A stretch of 64,000 nucleotides of DNA from Clostridia bacterium (lineage in GTDB: Bacteria > Bacillota > Clostridia > RGIG6154). Below, piece by piece: positions 37,245 through 47,859 of this stretch. The first letter of the stretch is position 1. Every line of letters begins with the position of its first letter. A program made the translations under genes and the position numbers. The DNA is taken from positions 62,001 through 126,000 of the forward strand of contig JAFQRW010000017.1 in NCBI GenBank assembly GCA_017409875.1, written 5' to 3'. The notes beneath the pieces were generated by a model. It saw only the letters and a list, made by a program, of their open reading frames with translations, was not told the DNA's origin and did not search any database.

Positions 37245-38782
37245 AATTTGATATTTTAACACTTTTCCCTGAAATGATTAACGGCTTTTTAAGTGAAAGT
37301 ATTTTAGGAAGAGCTGTAAAAAACGGGGTTATTGATATTAAATGCACAAATATACGCGATTTTGCAAACGATAAGCATAATCGTGTTGATGATTACCCTT
37401 TTGGCGGGGGACTTGGTATGGTTATGCGTCCTCAGCCTGTTTTTGATACATACAATTATGTAACAAAAGACTGCAAAAATAAACCGTATACCGTTTATAT
37501 GTCACCAAAGGGAAAGGTGTTTAATCAGGAAGTTGCAAAAAATATGGCGACAAAAGACCATATTGTTATTATTTGCGGGCATTACGAGGGTGTTGACCAA
37601 AGAGTTATTGATGAAATTTGCGATGAAGAGATTTCTATTGGAGATTACGTTTTAACAGGTGGAGAGATTGCCGCGTGTGTTGTTTGTGATTCGGTTGCAA
37701 GGCTTGTGCCGGGAGTTTTATCTGAAAATAGTTCATTTGAACTTGAATCACATTATAACGGTCTGTTAGAACAACCGCAGTATACAAGACCCAGAGAGTT
37801 TAATGGAATTAATGTACCTGAAGTTTTACTGTCAGGACACAGTAAAAATATTTCTGAGTGGGAACATGAAAAATCTGTTGAAATAACCATGAAAATGCGT
37901 CCTGACCTTTGTGAAAAAAATGGGATTTGCGTTATAAAAAAGCCAAGCCCTAAAACTGATGCCAAAATCTTAGTGCTGGGTTTAGGCGATGCTGATGTTT
38001 TGAAAAAAATACAGACTGTAAAAATGCATTGCATAAAAAATGGTCTTAAAAATATAGATTTTAAGTATAAGGCTGATATTGATACAGTAAATTTTGATGA
38101 TTATGACGGTTTGTTTGCAGTTGCATGTTCTGAATATCAAGATTTTGAAATAAATACTCACATTCCTAAAATGATGTGCGGATATCAGAGCGATACTTTA
38201 AAAATTGCTGAAGTTTTTAGTTTCACACAAAAAAATGGTTTTGAAGTAACAGAAAATGTATTTTTAAGCGCATCTGAAATTGTTCAGGAGATATATGATT
38301 TTTCTGTTGCGTGTACTTTTAAAAATGCCGAAAATAAAAATTCTAAAAGCCTGATTAAACATATTTCAGGAGAAAATAGCAACAAGCTTTCAATAAAAAG
38401 CGGTATACCGCACGATTTATATGAAAATAACAGAGGAAAATTTCAAGGCTTTGAAAAGCAAGATTTAATGTTTGTTCAAACAGATTTTGATGCTAAAATC
38501 ACTGATGTTACTCTGGCAGCAACAAAGGATAGTAAAGTTTTTTTAGCTCAGGGAACACTTTTTAAAGTAAAGTCAAAAGCTTATGGAAATACTTATGTTT
38601 TGGCAGCAAAAGGACTTGGAAAGTTTTATCGATATGCTATTTTGGAAAATGACATTTCAGAGTTTGATGTTGTAACTGGATTTTTTGCAAAAAGGGCATT
38701 TAAAGTGGCAAAACTGCTTGATAATGAGGTTATTTGTTGTAGCGAAAAAACCTTTTACAAAGAAGAAAACCTTTTTAAATAG
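37241..38782 (+). CDS. trmD: tRNA (guanine-37-N1)-methyltransferase with a large C-terminal extension
   Basis: Methylates G37 next to the anticodon. Residues 1-228 are a complete TrmD: FDILTLFPEMI, PFGGGLGMVM, MSPKGKVFNQ, CGHYEGVDQR, IGDYVLTGGE and LLEQPQYTRP, including the SPOUT knot. Typical TrmD ends near residue 230-250, but this protein continues to 513. Residues about 240-330 could form a Rossmann-like or response-regulator-like fold (AKILVLGLGDADV, DDYDGLFAVACSE); the last 150 residues match nothing I recognise. The frame is uninterrupted and codon use looks like that of the neighbours. The overlap with rimM and the recJ start ten bases downstream show it is one operon gene, not two. 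Confidence 0.93.
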   Translation: MKFDILTLFPEMINGFLSESILGRAVKNGVIDIKCTNIRDFANDKHNRVDDYPFGGGLGMVMRPQPVFDTYNYVTKDCKNKPYTVYMSPKGKVFNQEVAKNMATKDHIVIICGHYEGVDQRVIDEICDEEISIGDYVLTGGEIAACVVCDSVARLVPGVLSENSSFELESHYNGLLEQPQYTRPREFNGINVPEVLLSGHSKNISEWEHEKSVEITMKMRPDLCEKNGICVIKKPSPKTDAKILVLGLGDADVLKKIQTVKMHCIKNGLKNIDFKYKADIDTVNFDDYDGLFAVACSEYQDFEINTHIPKMMCGYQSDTLKIAEVFSFTQKNGFEVTENVFLSASEIVQEIYDFSVACTFKNAENKNSKSLIKHISGENSNKLSIKSGIPHDLYENNRGKFQGFEKQDLMFVQTDFDAKITDVTLAATKDSKVFLAQGTLFKVKSKAYGNTYVLAAKGLGKFYRYAILENDISEFDVVTGFFAKRAFKVAKLLDNEVICCSEKTFYKEENLFK

Positions 38783-38791
38783 GAGTAAAAT

Positions 38792-40480
38792 ATGTCTGAC
38801 GCAAAGTGGATTGTTTCTCCTGTCCCGGACAAGGAGGCTATTGAAAAAGTAGCGAAAAAAAACAATGTAAGCCGTTTAATTGCGGCTATTTTGTGCGTGC
38901 GCGGTTTTACTTTTAGCGAGGCGGAAGATTATATTAATACTGATGCTCAGCGCTTGTTAGATCCATTTTTGCTTAAAGATATGGAAAAAGCAGTAAAGAG
39001 GATTAACACTGCGATTTCAGATAATGAGAAAATTGCAGTTTACGGAGATTATGATGTAGATGGTGTTACTGCTACAACTTTGATGTTAAGCTGTCTTAAA
39101 GAACTTGGAGCAGATGCTTCATTTTACATACCAAGTCGAGATAAAGAAGGGTACGGAATAAATAAAGAGTCTGTTGAGATGATAGCTTCTCATGGAGTTA
39201 GTCTTATCATTACGGTTGACTGCGGAATTACTGCTATTGATGAGTGTGAATATGCAAAAAGTCTTGGGGTTGATTTGATTATCACTGACCACCATGAATG
39301 CACTGATAAAGTGCCGGATGCAGTAGCTACTATTAATGCTAAACAGCATGACTGCAAATATCCGTTTAAGGATTTAGCAGGTGTAGGTGTTGCTTTTAAA
39401 TTGGCACAGGCGCTTCTTGGTGAGAAGTATAGTAATGAAGAAATTTTAGATAAATATTCACAGTTTGTGACAATAGGATCAATCGCTGATATAGTACCGG
39501 TTTTAGGTGAAAACAGAATAATCTGTAAGCACGGACTCAAAAAGCTTTCAGAAACCAAAACGCCTGGGATAAATGCACTTTTTAATGTTTCGGGTGTTGA
39601 AAAAAGTGAAATAGATTCTTTTAAGATTGGATTTGCCATTGCTCCGAGAATTAACGCAGCAGGCAGAATTGGCGGTGCAGATAAAGCCGTTGAGCTGTTT
39701 TTAACCAAAGATATCAATGTTGCCGATAAAATTGCAAAAGAGCTTGATGACAGCAATACTATCCGTCAGAAAATTGAAGCTGAAATTTTCAAAGAGGCGG
39801 AAGACCAGCTTTTAAGTAAGTTCAGCGATAATAAAATTGCAGTTTTATCTGATACAAAGTGGCATCACGGTGTGGTGGGAATTGTATCTTCAAGACTTGC
39901 AAAAAAGTATATGAGACCTTGTATTTTAATTTCTGAAGGCCCGGATGGTAATTATAAAGGCTCAGGAAGAAGTATAGAAGGATTTTCACTATATAGTGCG
40001 TTGGATGCTTCTAAGGACACGCTTATATCTTTCGGGGGCCACGAGCTTGCAGCAGGTATTGTGATTGCAAGGGATAAAATTGATGATTTCAGAAATAAGA
40101 TTAATAAATATGCAGAAAATAATTTTAATGAAGAATTGACATGCCGTAAATTTGTGGCAGATTTAGAACTCAGAGAAAGACATCTTAATATAGATGTTGC
40201 CAAAGAGCTTAGTGTTCTGCAGCCGTTTGGAACCAACAACAATCAGCCTGTGTTTTATATTGAAAAACTTCTGGTTTTAAAAGTAAACAGAATAGGTTCA
40301 GCAAAGCAACATTTAAGATTGACTTTAAAAAAAGGTAATGTCATTATAGATGCAATCGCATTTGGATTTGGTGAGTATAATGTGTCTTTTAATGATACGA
40401 TTAATGTGATGTGTAATCTTGATATTAATACATTTAGAAATATTAAGACAGTCCAACTTAAGATTTTAGATATTAAATAG
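38792..40480 (+). CDS. recJ: Single-strand DNA exonuclease RecJ
   Basis: 5'-3' exonuclease of recombination and mismatch repair, 562 residues, DHH superfamily. Motifs: VYGDYDVDGVTATTLM, TVDCGITAIDE, DLIITDHHE, GVGVAFKLAQAL, then the DHHA1 region with SFGGHELAAGI and a C-terminal OB fold. AGGAG sits eight bases before the ATG. Here recJ directly precedes relA. Confidence 0.94.
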   Translation: MSDAKWIVSPVPDKEAIEKVAKKNNVSRLIAAILCVRGFTFSEAEDYINTDAQRLLDPFLLKDMEKAVKRINTAISDNEKIAVYGDYDVDGVTATTLMLSCLKELGADASFYIPSRDKEGYGINKESVEMIASHGVSLIITVDCGITAIDECEYAKSLGVDLIITDHHECTDKVPDAVATINAKQHDCKYPFKDLAGVGVAFKLAQALLGEKYSNEEILDKYSQFVTIGSIADIVPVLGENRIICKHGLKKLSETKTPGINALFNVSGVEKSEIDSFKIGFAIAPRINAAGRIGGADKAVELFLTKDINVADKIAKELDDSNTIRQKIEAEIFKEAEDQLLSKFSDNKIAVLSDTKWHHGVVGIVSSRLAKKYMRPCILISEGPDGNYKGSGRSIEGFSLYSALDASKDTLISFGGHELAAGIVIARDKIDDFRNKINKYAENNFNEELTCRKFVADLELRERHLNIDVAKELSVLQPFGTNNNQPVFYIEKLLVLKVNRIGSAKQHLRLTLKKGNVIIDAIAFGFGEYNVSFNDTINVMCNLDINTFRNIKTVQLKILDIK

Positions 40481-40491
40481 GGGGTGATTTA

Positions 40492-42663
40492 ATGAGCCAG
40501 GACTATCAGAAACTACTTGAAAAAATTAAAAAATATAATCCTAATGTTGATGAAAATCTTTTAAAAGGTGCGTATGACTACGCCCGTGAGGCTCATGGAA
40601 ATCAACTTCGAAAATCAGGAGAATTGTTTTTCAGCCATCCGTATGAGGTTGCAAATATTTTAGCTGAACTTGAAATGGATTGTGAGTCTATTGCTGCAGG
40701 ATTGCTGCACGATGTAATTGAAGATACTGAGCATAGCCAGCGTGAAATAAGAGAGAAATTCGGCGAAGATGTTGCTATGCTTGTTGAAGGTGTTACAAAG
40801 CTTGAGAAAATTCCGTTTACAAGCAAAGAACAACAACAAATTGAGAATTTAAGAAAAATGTTTCTTGCTATGGCAAGCGATGTAAGAGTTATAATTATAA
40901 AGCTTGCTGACAGACTTCATAATATGAGAACTTTAAAAAGTATGTCTGATGAAAAGCAGCGCGAGAAGGCAAAAGAAACATTAGATGTATTTGCTCCTCT
41001 TGCACACCGTCTTGGTATTTCAAGAATAAAGTGGGAACTTGAAGATCTGGCACTCAGGTACTTAGACCCAATCGCTTATTATGAGATTGTAGAAAGCATA
41101 AGTCAGAAGAAAAATGAACGTGACCAGTATATTTCAGACGTTATTTCTTCGGTTACCGATAAAATAAAAGAGCTTGGAATAACAGCTCAGGTTATGGGAA
41201 GAGCAAAGCATTTTTACAGTATTTTCAGAAAAATGTATGCCCAAAACAAAGGTATTGATGAAATATATGACCTCTTTGCAGTCAGGGTTATTGTAAATTC
41301 CATAGCAGAATGCTATGCTGTTTTAGGGCTTGTGCACGAATCATACAAGCCAATTCCCGGCAGATTCAAAGACTATATTGCAATGCCGAAGCCCAATATG
41401 TATCAATCGCTTCATACTACCGTAATCGGACCAAACGGAAGTCCGTTTGAAATACAGATAAGAACATGGGATATGCATCGTACAGCGGAGTATGGTATTG
41501 CTGCTCACTGGAAGTATAAGGAAGGAAATTTTGCCGATGGCAAATTAGACGATAAACTTGAATGGATCAGGAAAATGCTTGATGTCCAGAATGATTTGGG
41601 CACAGGTGATACTGAAGAGTTTATGAAGACATTAAAAATCGATTTGTTTTCTGATGAGGTTTTTGTATTTACTCCACACGGTGATGTTATAAATCTGCCT
41701 GCAGGGTCATGCCCGATAGATTTTGCATACGCAATACACAGCGAAGTCGGAAATAAAATGATTGGTGCAAAAATCAACGGGAAAATCACAACTATTGACC
41801 AATTGCTCCAGACAGGCGATATTGTTGAGGTGCTTACTACCCCAACATCACGTGGACCGAGTATGGATTGGCTTAAAATTGTAAAAACATCTCAGGCAAG
41901 AAACAAAATAAATCAATGGTTTAAGGCTCATAACAGGGATGCAAACATCATAAAAGGCAAAGAAGTCGTGGATAAGGAAATGCGAAAAGCTGAAATTCCT
42001 AATCTTAACGAGTACAAAGAAAAGTTTGCAGACCTTGCCATGAAGAAGTTTAACATTAAAACTGTTGACGATATGTATGCAGCCATTGGTTTTGAAGGTC
42101 CGATAGGTATTAAAATTTTCAAAAAGCTTCAGGATGAAATTAAGAAAATGACAATTTCGGGAAGCGAAACAAAGCCAAAAATTACTGGAAGCAGTTCTTA
42201 TTCAAAACATTCATCTAACGGTATTATCGTTAAAGGAATAGAAAACTGTCTGATAAGACTTTCAAAATGTTGCAATCCGGTTCCGGGGGATGAAATTGTA
42301 GGATATATAACAAGAGGAAGAGGTGTGTCTGTTCACAGGAAAGACTGTGTTAATGTGACTAATGCTACAGAAGAAGAAAAAAACCGACTTATTGAAGTTA
42401 AGTGGGACGAAACCTTTAATAGCGCTTTTTCATCACATTTGGTAATTACTGCAATTAACAGAAATAATCTTTTGCTTGAAGTGTCGGCAGAACTTTCAAA
42501 CATTCATGTTCCATTAAGCGGAATTAATGCAAGAGTTTTAAAAGACGGGCTTTGTGTAATGGATCTAACCGTTGACGTAATTAACGGACAGCAACTTGAC
42601 GCTGTTATAAAAAAACTAATGAATATATCAGGAGTTTTTGAGGTAAAAAGAACAAATAAATAG
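40492..42663 (+). CDS. relA: Bifunctional (p)ppGpp synthetase/hydrolase
   Basis: Stringent response enzyme (RSH family), 723 residues. HD hydrolase domain with [12 protein letters not shown] and [15 protein letters not shown], so hydrolysis is likely active; synthetase domain with [13 protein letters not shown] and [21 protein letters not shown] in sequence; then TGS ([14 protein letters not shown]), a helical zinc-finger-like part ([20 protein letters not shown]) and a C-terminal ACT domain. GGGGGTGA precedes the ATG. Although annotated relA by convention, it is of the dual Rel type. Confidence 0.95.
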   Translation: MSQDYQKLLEKIKKYNPNVDENLLKGAYDYAREAHGNQLRKSGELFFSHPYEVANILAELEMDCESIAAGLLHDVIEDTEHSQREIREKFGEDVAMLVEGVTKLEKIPFTSKEQQQIENLRKMFLAMASDVRVIIIKLADRLHNMRTLKSMSDEKQREKAKETLDVFAPLAHRLGISRIKWELEDLALRYLDPIAYYEIVESISQKKNERDQYISDVISSVTDKIKELGITAQVMGRAKHFYSIFRKMYAQNKGIDEIYDLFAVRVIVNSIAECYAVLGLVHESYKPIPGRFKDYIAMPKPNMYQSLHTTVIGPNGSPFEIQIRTWDMHRTAEYGIAAHWKYKEGNFADGKLDDKLEWIRKMLDVQNDLGTGDTEEFMKTLKIDLFSDEVFVFTPHGDVINLPAGSCPIDFAYAIHSEVGNKMIGAKINGKITTIDQLLQTGDIVEVLTTPTSRGPSMDWLKIVKTSQARNKINQWFKAHNRDANIIKGKEVVDKEMRKAEIPNLNEYKEKFADLAMKKFNIKTVDDMYAAIGFEGPIGIKIFKKLQDEIKKMTISGSETKPKITGSSSYSKHSSNGIIVKGIENCLIRLSKCCNPVPGDEIVGYITRGRGVSVHRKDCVNVTNATEEEKNRLIEVKWDETFNSAFSSHLVITAINRNNLLLEVSAELSNIHVPLSGINARVLKDGLCVMDLTVDVINGQQLDAVIKKLMNISGVFEVKRTNK

Positions 42664-42680
42664 TAAAAGGGGTTGTAAAA

Positions 42681-44021
42681 ATGAAGTTTGATTACAAAAA
42701 AGCAGATTTTGCATTATCAGAAAAAGAAATGCAGGAAATGAAAGAAAAAGTTGAAAAGGCTCATAAAACACTTCATGAAAAAACAGGTGAAGGAAACGAC
42801 TTTTTAGGTTGGCTTGATTTGCCTGAAAACTACGATAAACAGGAATTTGAAAGGGTAAAAAAGGCAGCTGAAAAAATAAAAGAAAACAGCGATGTTTTAA
42901 TAGTTATAGGAATTGGCGGTTCATATCTTGGTGCAAAAGCAGGACTTTCAATGCTTACACATACTTTTTATGATGCACTTGAAAAGGACAAAAGAAAAAC
43001 ACCGTCAGTATTGTTTGCGGGCAACTCTATAAGCTCAACATATCTTTGTGATTTAATTGAGCATCTGGGTGATAAAGATTTTTCCGTTAACGTTATCTCA
43101 AAATCAGGAACAACTACAGAACCTGCTATTGCATTCAGAGTTTTCAAAGAGCTTTTGGAAAATAAATATGGAAAAGACGGTGCAAAAGAAAGAATTTTTG
43201 CCACAACAGACGGCAAAAGAGGAGCGCTTAAACAGCTTTGTGATGCTGAAGGCTATGAAACATTTGTAATTCCAGATGATGTAGGCGGAAGATTTTCAGT
43301 TTTAACCCCTGTTGGACTTTTGCCTTTAGCTGTTGGGGGTGCTGATATTGATAAAATAATGGAAGGCGCTCAAAAAGCAAGAAACGATTTTAAAGAGTGT
43401 GACCTTGATAAGAATATTTGCTATCAGTATGCGGCTGCCAGAAATGTTCTTTATGAAAAAGGTTATACAACCGAAATAATGGTTAATTATGAACCGAGTA
43501 TGCATTATTTTTCAGAATGGTGGAAACAGCTTTACGGTGAAAGTGAAGGCAAAGACAATAAGGGTATTTTCCCGGCATCAGTTGAATTTTCAACAGACCT
43601 TCATTCACTTGGACAATACATTCAGGACGGCAGAAGAAACCTTTTTGAAACAGTTATCAATATAGAAGAAACCAAAAAGTCATTTGTTATCAAAGAGGAC
43701 AAAGATAATATTGACGGTCTTAATTTCTTAGCAGGAAAAACTCTTGACTATGTTAATAAAAAAGCGTTTGAGGGCACACTGCTTGCGCATACTGACGGAA
43801 AAGCACCTAATTTTGTAATTAGTGTTCCAAAAGCAGATGACGAAAACTTTGGTTATTTGGTTTATTTCTTTGAAAAAGCGTGTGCAATCAGCGGATATAT
43901 CTTGGGCGTTAATCCTTTTAACCAGCCCGGTGTTGAGGCATATAAAAAGAATATGTTTGCACTTTTGGGTAAGCCCGGATATGAGGATATGAAAAAAGAA
44001 TTGGAGAATAGATTAAAATAA
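42681..44021 (+). CDS. pgi: Glucose-6-phosphate isomerase
   Basis: Interconverts glucose-6-phosphate and fructose-6-phosphate, 446 residues, the short bacterial form. Conserved stretches are [63 protein letters not shown], the [14 protein letters not shown] region and [18 protein letters not shown] lies eight bases before the ATG. It provides fructose-6-phosphate, the product also made by nagB at 50127. Confidence 0.96.
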   Translation: MKFDYKKADFALSEKEMQEMKEKVEKAHKTLHEKTGEGNDFLGWLDLPENYDKQEFERVKKAAEKIKENSDVLIVIGIGGSYLGAKAGLSMLTHTFYDALEKDKRKTPSVLFAGNSISSTYLCDLIEHLGDKDFSVNVISKSGTTTEPAIAFRVFKELLENKYGKDGAKERIFATTDGKRGALKQLCDAEGYETFVIPDDVGGRFSVLTPVGLLPLAVGGADIDKIMEGAQKARNDFKECDLDKNICYQYAAARNVLYEKGYTTEIMVNYEPSMHYFSEWWKQLYGESEGKDNKGIFPASVEFSTDLHSLGQYIQDGRRNLFETVINIEETKKSFVIKEDKDNIDGLNFLAGKTLDYVNKKAFEGTLLAHTDGKAPNFVISVPKADDENFGYLVYFFEKACAISGYILGVNPFNQPGVEAYKKNMFALLGKPGYEDMKKELENRLK

Positions 44022-44032
44022 TTAAAAACCAC

Positions 44033-44061
44033 TTGAAAAAATTCCTGTTTTATAGTATTAT
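44033..44061 (+). promoter_or_regulatory. Promoter of the P-loop protein gene
   Basis: TTGAAA (44033-44038) and TATTAT (44056-44061), spacing 17, upstream of the GTG start at 44098. Confidence 0.6.
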
Positions 44062-44097
44062 ATATATAGAAAGTTTTATCTTAAGGAGGAATGTATT

Positions 44098-44514
44098 GTG
44101 ATTAACGTAATTATCGGTGCAAAAGGTAGCGGAAAAACCAAGTACATGGTTGACCATGTAAACATGGCTGTTAAAGATGAACCCGGAACTTTGGTGTTTG
44201 TCAGCAAGGATAACAGACTTATGTATGATTTAAAGTCCGCTGTTCGTTACATCAATACTGAAGAATTCGCTGTAGATGATTATAGCGTATTATATGGTTT
44301 TTTAGGCGGCATTATATCAAACAACTATGATGTTTCTCATATTTTTATTGATAGCATCTGGAAGGTTGTTAATAGCCAGGAAGAGGGTTTTGAGAAATTC
44401 TTAGAGAGAATAGCAGCTCTCGGAGAAAAACTTAATATTAACTTCACAATTACCATATCTGCTGACAAACAGAGTGCGCCTGCATATCTTTCAAAGTATT
44501 TGGTAGAAATTTAA
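44098..44514 (+). CDS. Small P-loop ATPase-like protein of unknown function
   Basis: A protein of 138 residues. Walker A GAKGSGKT lies at residues 7-14 and a Walker B-like HIFIDS at 81-86. The tail NFTITISADKQSAPAYLSKY resembles a sensor strand. There is no helicase, kinase or transporter domain, and no membrane segment. Proteins of this size and opening occur in many Clostridia next to metabolic genes, but I know of no assigned role. GTG start with GGAGG nine bases upstream, own promoter and terminator, so it is a single-gene unit. Confidence 0.75.
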   Translation: MINVIIGAKGSGKTKYMVDHVNMAVKDEPGTLVFVSKDNRLMYDLKSAVRYINTEEFAVDDYSVLYGFLGGIISNNYDVSHIFIDSIWKVVNSQEEGFEKFLERIAALGEKLNINFTITISADKQSAPAYLSKYLVEI

Positions 44515-44526
44515 GTAAATATAACT

Positions 44527-44564
44527 TGCCCCCAGCGATTAGATAATCGGTAGGGGCAGTTTTT
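44527..44564 (+). terminator. Terminator after the P-loop gene
   Basis: TGCCCC pairs with GGGGCA, with an inner GATTA/TAATC stem, followed by a T-tract. It lies just before the PRPP synthetase gene. Confidence 0.75.
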
Positions 44565-44597
44565 GTGTCATTATATAGTTTTAAAGGGTGGAAAGTT

Positions 44598-45749
44598 ATG
44601 AATCAGAGTTCTAAGGTTATATTTGAGGAAAATTCAAGAGTTGCACCTCTTGGTGTTATTGCTATGGAAAGTGCAACTGTACTGGGAGATAAAATTAATA
44701 ATTATCTTATCAGATGGGCAAAAGAAGGCGGCACAGAGTACGACACATTTTTGGTTGAAGCTGATTGCCCAAGATTTTCGTCAGGCGATGCAAAAGGAAT
44801 TATTAAAGAATCGGTAAGAGGTAAGGATTTATTCATTATTGTGGATGTTTGCAATTACAGTTGCAAATATACAATGTTTGGTAACGAAAATTCAATGTCT
44901 CCTGATGATCACTATCAGGATTTAAAAAGAATGATACAGGCTGCCAGCGGTAAGGCTCATAGAATTAATGTGATTATGCCATCGCTTTACGGAGGCAGAC
45001 AGCATAAAAGAAGTTACCGTGAGTCGCTTGACTGTGCAGTGGCACTTCAAGAGCTTGAAAATATGGGCGTTTCAAATATAGTAGCATTTGATGCTCATGA
45101 CCCCAGAGTTCATAACGCGGTTCCACTTATGGGTTTTGATAACCTTATGCCGTCATATCAGGTATTAAAAACAATGTTTAAAACCATTGATAATTTCAGA
45201 CCTGTTAAAGACAGCTTTATGATAATAAGCCCTGATGAAGGTGCTATTAACAGAAATATGTATTATGCATCAGTGCTTGGTGTTGACCTTGGAATGTTTT
45301 ATAAGCGCCGTGATTATTCAAGAGTTGTAAACGGAAGAAACCCTATTGTTGCTCATGAATACCTTGGTAATTCTGTTGAAGGTAAAGATGTATTTATCGC
45401 AGATGATATTATCTCATCAGGAGAATCAATGCTTGATATTGCATACGAGCTTAAAAAGAGAAAAGCAAACAGAATTTATGCTTATGCAACATACGCTATA
45501 TTTACAAACGGTCTTGAAACTTTTGATAAAGCAGTTGCAGAAGGCATGATTGACGGTGTGTTTGGCACAAACCTTACATACATCAAGCCAGAACTTAAAG
45601 ACAGACCATGGTTCCACGAAGTTGATGTTTCAAAATACATTGCATACTTTATTTCCGCACTCAATCACGATGTTTCGACTTCACTTATTATGGACCCACA
45701 CGAAAAAATCAAACAGCTTTTAGAAAAACACAAGGACAAGCTTGTATAA
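44598..45749 (+). CDS. Ribose-phosphate pyrophosphokinase family protein
   Basis: Probably makes PRPP from ribose-5-phosphate and ATP, the substrate of hpt. The protein has 383 residues, about 70 longer than standard Prs. MPSLYGGRQHKRSYRESLDC, FDAHDPRVHNAV and ISPDEGAINR correspond to the Prs ATP-binding, flag-loop and ribose-phosphate regions, and the PRPP loop is DVFIADDIISSGESM. Long Prs-like proteins of this type are common in Clostridia, often beside a second standard copy. The start is ATG 44598 (GGGTGG upstream); the longer frame from 44565 runs into the terminator. Confidence 0.85.
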   Translation: MNQSSKVIFEENSRVAPLGVIAMESATVLGDKINNYLIRWAKEGGTEYDTFLVEADCPRFSSGDAKGIIKESVRGKDLFIIVDVCNYSCKYTMFGNENSMSPDDHYQDLKRMIQAASGKAHRINVIMPSLYGGRQHKRSYRESLDCAVALQELENMGVSNIVAFDAHDPRVHNAVPLMGFDNLMPSYQVLKTMFKTIDNFRPVKDSFMIISPDEGAINRNMYYASVLGVDLGMFYKRRDYSRVVNGRNPIVAHEYLGNSVEGKDVFIADDIISSGESMLDIAYELKKRKANRIYAYATYAIFTNGLETFDKAVAEGMIDGVFGTNLTYIKPELKDRPWFHEVDVSKYIAYFISALNHDVSTSLIMDPHEKIKQLLEKHKDKLV

Positions 45750-45753
45750 AAAA

Positions 45754-45791
45754 TTAAAAGAACATAATTCATTCGAATTATGTTCTTTTAA
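45754..45791 (+). terminator. Terminator after the PRPP synthetase gene
   Basis: A perfect 17-bp stem, TTAAAAGAACATAATTC with its reverse complement, around an ATTC loop. The downstream arm ends CTTTTAA, a short T-tract. Confidence 0.8.
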
Positions 45792-45853
45792 TATGGAACT
45801 TTTAGGAAATTTTTCTGTCTAATATATAACAAATCAAAAAGGGGATGGACTTT

Positions 45854-47857
45854 ATGAGAAAAACATTGGCGATTATTTTATGTTTAAGTATGATATTTTC
45901 TGCCATTTCGTGTTTTGCTGCTGTTGATAGCGGATATAAAACAGTTTTGGAAACTGTAAAGTCAAGAATACCGGATACTGATAAATTTGATGATTTCAGC
46001 GCAAACCAAAGCATTAACAACGGCATTAAAACATACAGCTTTTCGTGGCATAACAGTGATACTGATGAAATGCTTGGGATTGAAGTTTTAGAAAACGGAA
46101 TTATAACAAGGCTTAATTTTTCATCAAAAGCTGATGTTGTTAACGAAAAAGCTATGTCTGACATTTCAAGAGATGAAGCACTTAAAAAGGCAATATCTGC
46201 TTTTGAAAAAATCAACCCTGATATTAAGGACAAAGTAGTAATAGAACATAGCACGGAAAACAAAAAATTATGGGAAACAAGACAGAACTTTTTGATTTCA
46301 AGAATAGAAAATGGTGTTAAGGTAGCTGGGGATACAGGATATATAGAAATGGATATAAATGCAGATAATATCCTGTGGTTTTACATAAAGTGGAGCAATT
46401 ATGATGAGTTTGAAGCTTTAAAAAATTCCATTTCTCTTGAAGATGCAAAGAAAATTTATTCTGAAAAACTGGGCATAGAACTTGTTTACAAAACAAAGTT
46501 TGAAAAAGGGGAAAAAGTACCATACTTAGTTTACACACCAAAAGAGAATATAAATATGTATGTCGCCTTTGACGGAAGCATTATAAAATGCAATCCGTAT
46601 GCAGACTATCGTACAGGCGGTGGCGGTGCAACAAAAAATATGGCAATGATGCAAGATTCTGCAGCAGAGTTTTCAAAGGCAGAGCTTGCTGAATTTGAAA
46701 AGCTTGATGGTATGCTCTCACAAGAAAGAGTAGAAGAAATTGTTTTAAGTCAAGACATTTTTGCCATAAAAGGATTTAAGCTTGAACAGATTTCTCTAAC
46801 TCGTGATTACTATGAAAAAGACAAGTATATTTACAGTTTAAGATATAAGTCGGATAAATTAACAGCAAGTGTTTCGGTTGATGCTTTGACAGGTGAAATT
46901 TTAAGCTTTTCAAAGTATTCTAATAGCGAAAGTGAATTAAAAGTTTCAGAGAATGATGCTCAAAACACTTTAAAACAGTCGGTTATAGCATTATGTAAAA
47001 ATAATTTTGAAGAATACAGGCTTGTAAAAAGTGATGGCTGTGCAGTAGAATATCACAGAATTGTAAACGGAATAAGATTCCCGGGCGACAGCATAACTGC
47101 TTCTGTTAATGAATTTACAGGCGAGCTTGAAAGCTATTCAAAAACTTATTCAAATGTTGATTTCCCGTCAAAAGAAAATGTGATTTCACCAAATATGATA
47201 TTAAAATCCGCCTTTGAAATGTTTTCGTATAATTTAAAGTATGTTCCGTCTTATAACGAAAAAAGCGGAAAAACCGATATAAAGCTTGTGTTCGCTTTTG
47301 AAAATGACAGTTTTGACATAGATCCGTTTACTGGTGAAAACTATTTAAAAGGTGACAGTGTAATAGAATATGAAGATATCGAAAATCACTATGCAAAAGA
47401 GTATATAAAAGAACTTGCAGCTTACGGAATAGGCTTGGGTAACAAAACATTCCTGCCTGATAAAGAAATTACGCAAAAAGAGTATATTTCACTTTTGGTT
47501 AAGGTGTTTTATAGGTATTTTACAGTGTATTCAGACCTTGATGAAGAAATTGAGGAAAACTACCGTATAGCAGTTAGAGAGGGAATAATTAAGCAAGAAG
47601 AAATTAATTACGATGCTTTGGTTGCAAGAGAAAATGCAGCAAAATATTTGGCTTGCGCTTTGGGGTATAAAGATATCGCAAAAGCTGAAAGCATTTTTAA
47701 CTGTCCGTTTGTTGACGTAACAAAAAATAAGGGAAATATAACAATACTATACGGTTTAAATATTGTAAACGGCGACGAAAATGGCAATTTTAACCCTTAT
47801 GAAAATATTTCGCGTGCCGATACAATGATAATGCTATATAAATGTTTATCAAAATAA
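45854..47857 (+). CDS. Exported protein with YcdB/PepSY-like repeats and C-terminal SLH domains
   Basis: A protein of 667 residues. An N-terminal signal peptide (MRKTLAIILCLSMIFSAISC, cleavage likely near FAA) is followed by repeating modules of about 100 residues resembling YcdB/PepSY units (ISRDEALKKAISAFEK, VDALTGEILSFSKY, VNEFTGELESYSKT). Residues about 500-667 hold two S-layer homology-like repeats (YAKEYIKELAAYGIGLG..LPDKEITQKEY; FNPYENISRADTMIMLYK), which would tether it to the cell wall. The start is ATG 45854 because AAGGGG lies nine bases upstream. The related Bacillus yhcN/YcdB proteins are of unclear function; a sporulation or wall role is inference. Confidence 0.75.
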   Translation: MRKTLAIILCLSMIFSAISCFAAVDSGYKTVLETVKSRIPDTDKFDDFSANQSINNGIKTYSFSWHNSDTDEMLGIEVLENGIITRLNFSSKADVVNEKAMSDISRDEALKKAISAFEKINPDIKDKVVIEHSTENKKLWETRQNFLISRIENGVKVAGDTGYIEMDINADNILWFYIKWSNYDEFEALKNSISLEDAKKIYSEKLGIELVYKTKFEKGEKVPYLVYTPKENINMYVAFDGSIIKCNPYADYRTGGGGATKNMAMMQDSAAEFSKAELAEFEKLDGMLSQERVEEIVLSQDIFAIKGFKLEQISLTRDYYEKDKYIYSLRYKSDKLTASVSVDALTGEILSFSKYSNSESELKVSENDAQNTLKQSVIALCKNNFEEYRLVKSDGCAVEYHRIVNGIRFPGDSITASVNEFTGELESYSKTYSNVDFPSKENVISPNMILKSAFEMFSYNLKYVPSYNEKSGKTDIKLVFAFENDSFDIDPFTGENYLKGDSVIEYEDIENHYAKEYIKELAAYGIGLGNKTFLPDKEITQKEYISLLVKVFYRYFTVYSDLDEEIEENYRIAVREGIIKQEEINYDALVARENAAKYLACALGYKDIAKAESIFNCPFVDVTKNKGNITILYGLNIVNGDENGNFNPYENISRADTMIMLYKCLSK

Positions 47858-47859
47858 GA

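Noticed and set aside
39190-39756. Minus-strand open frame of 188 codons inside recJ
   Set aside because: Lies completely within recJ, rich in Ser and Leu as shadow frames are here; no family motif.
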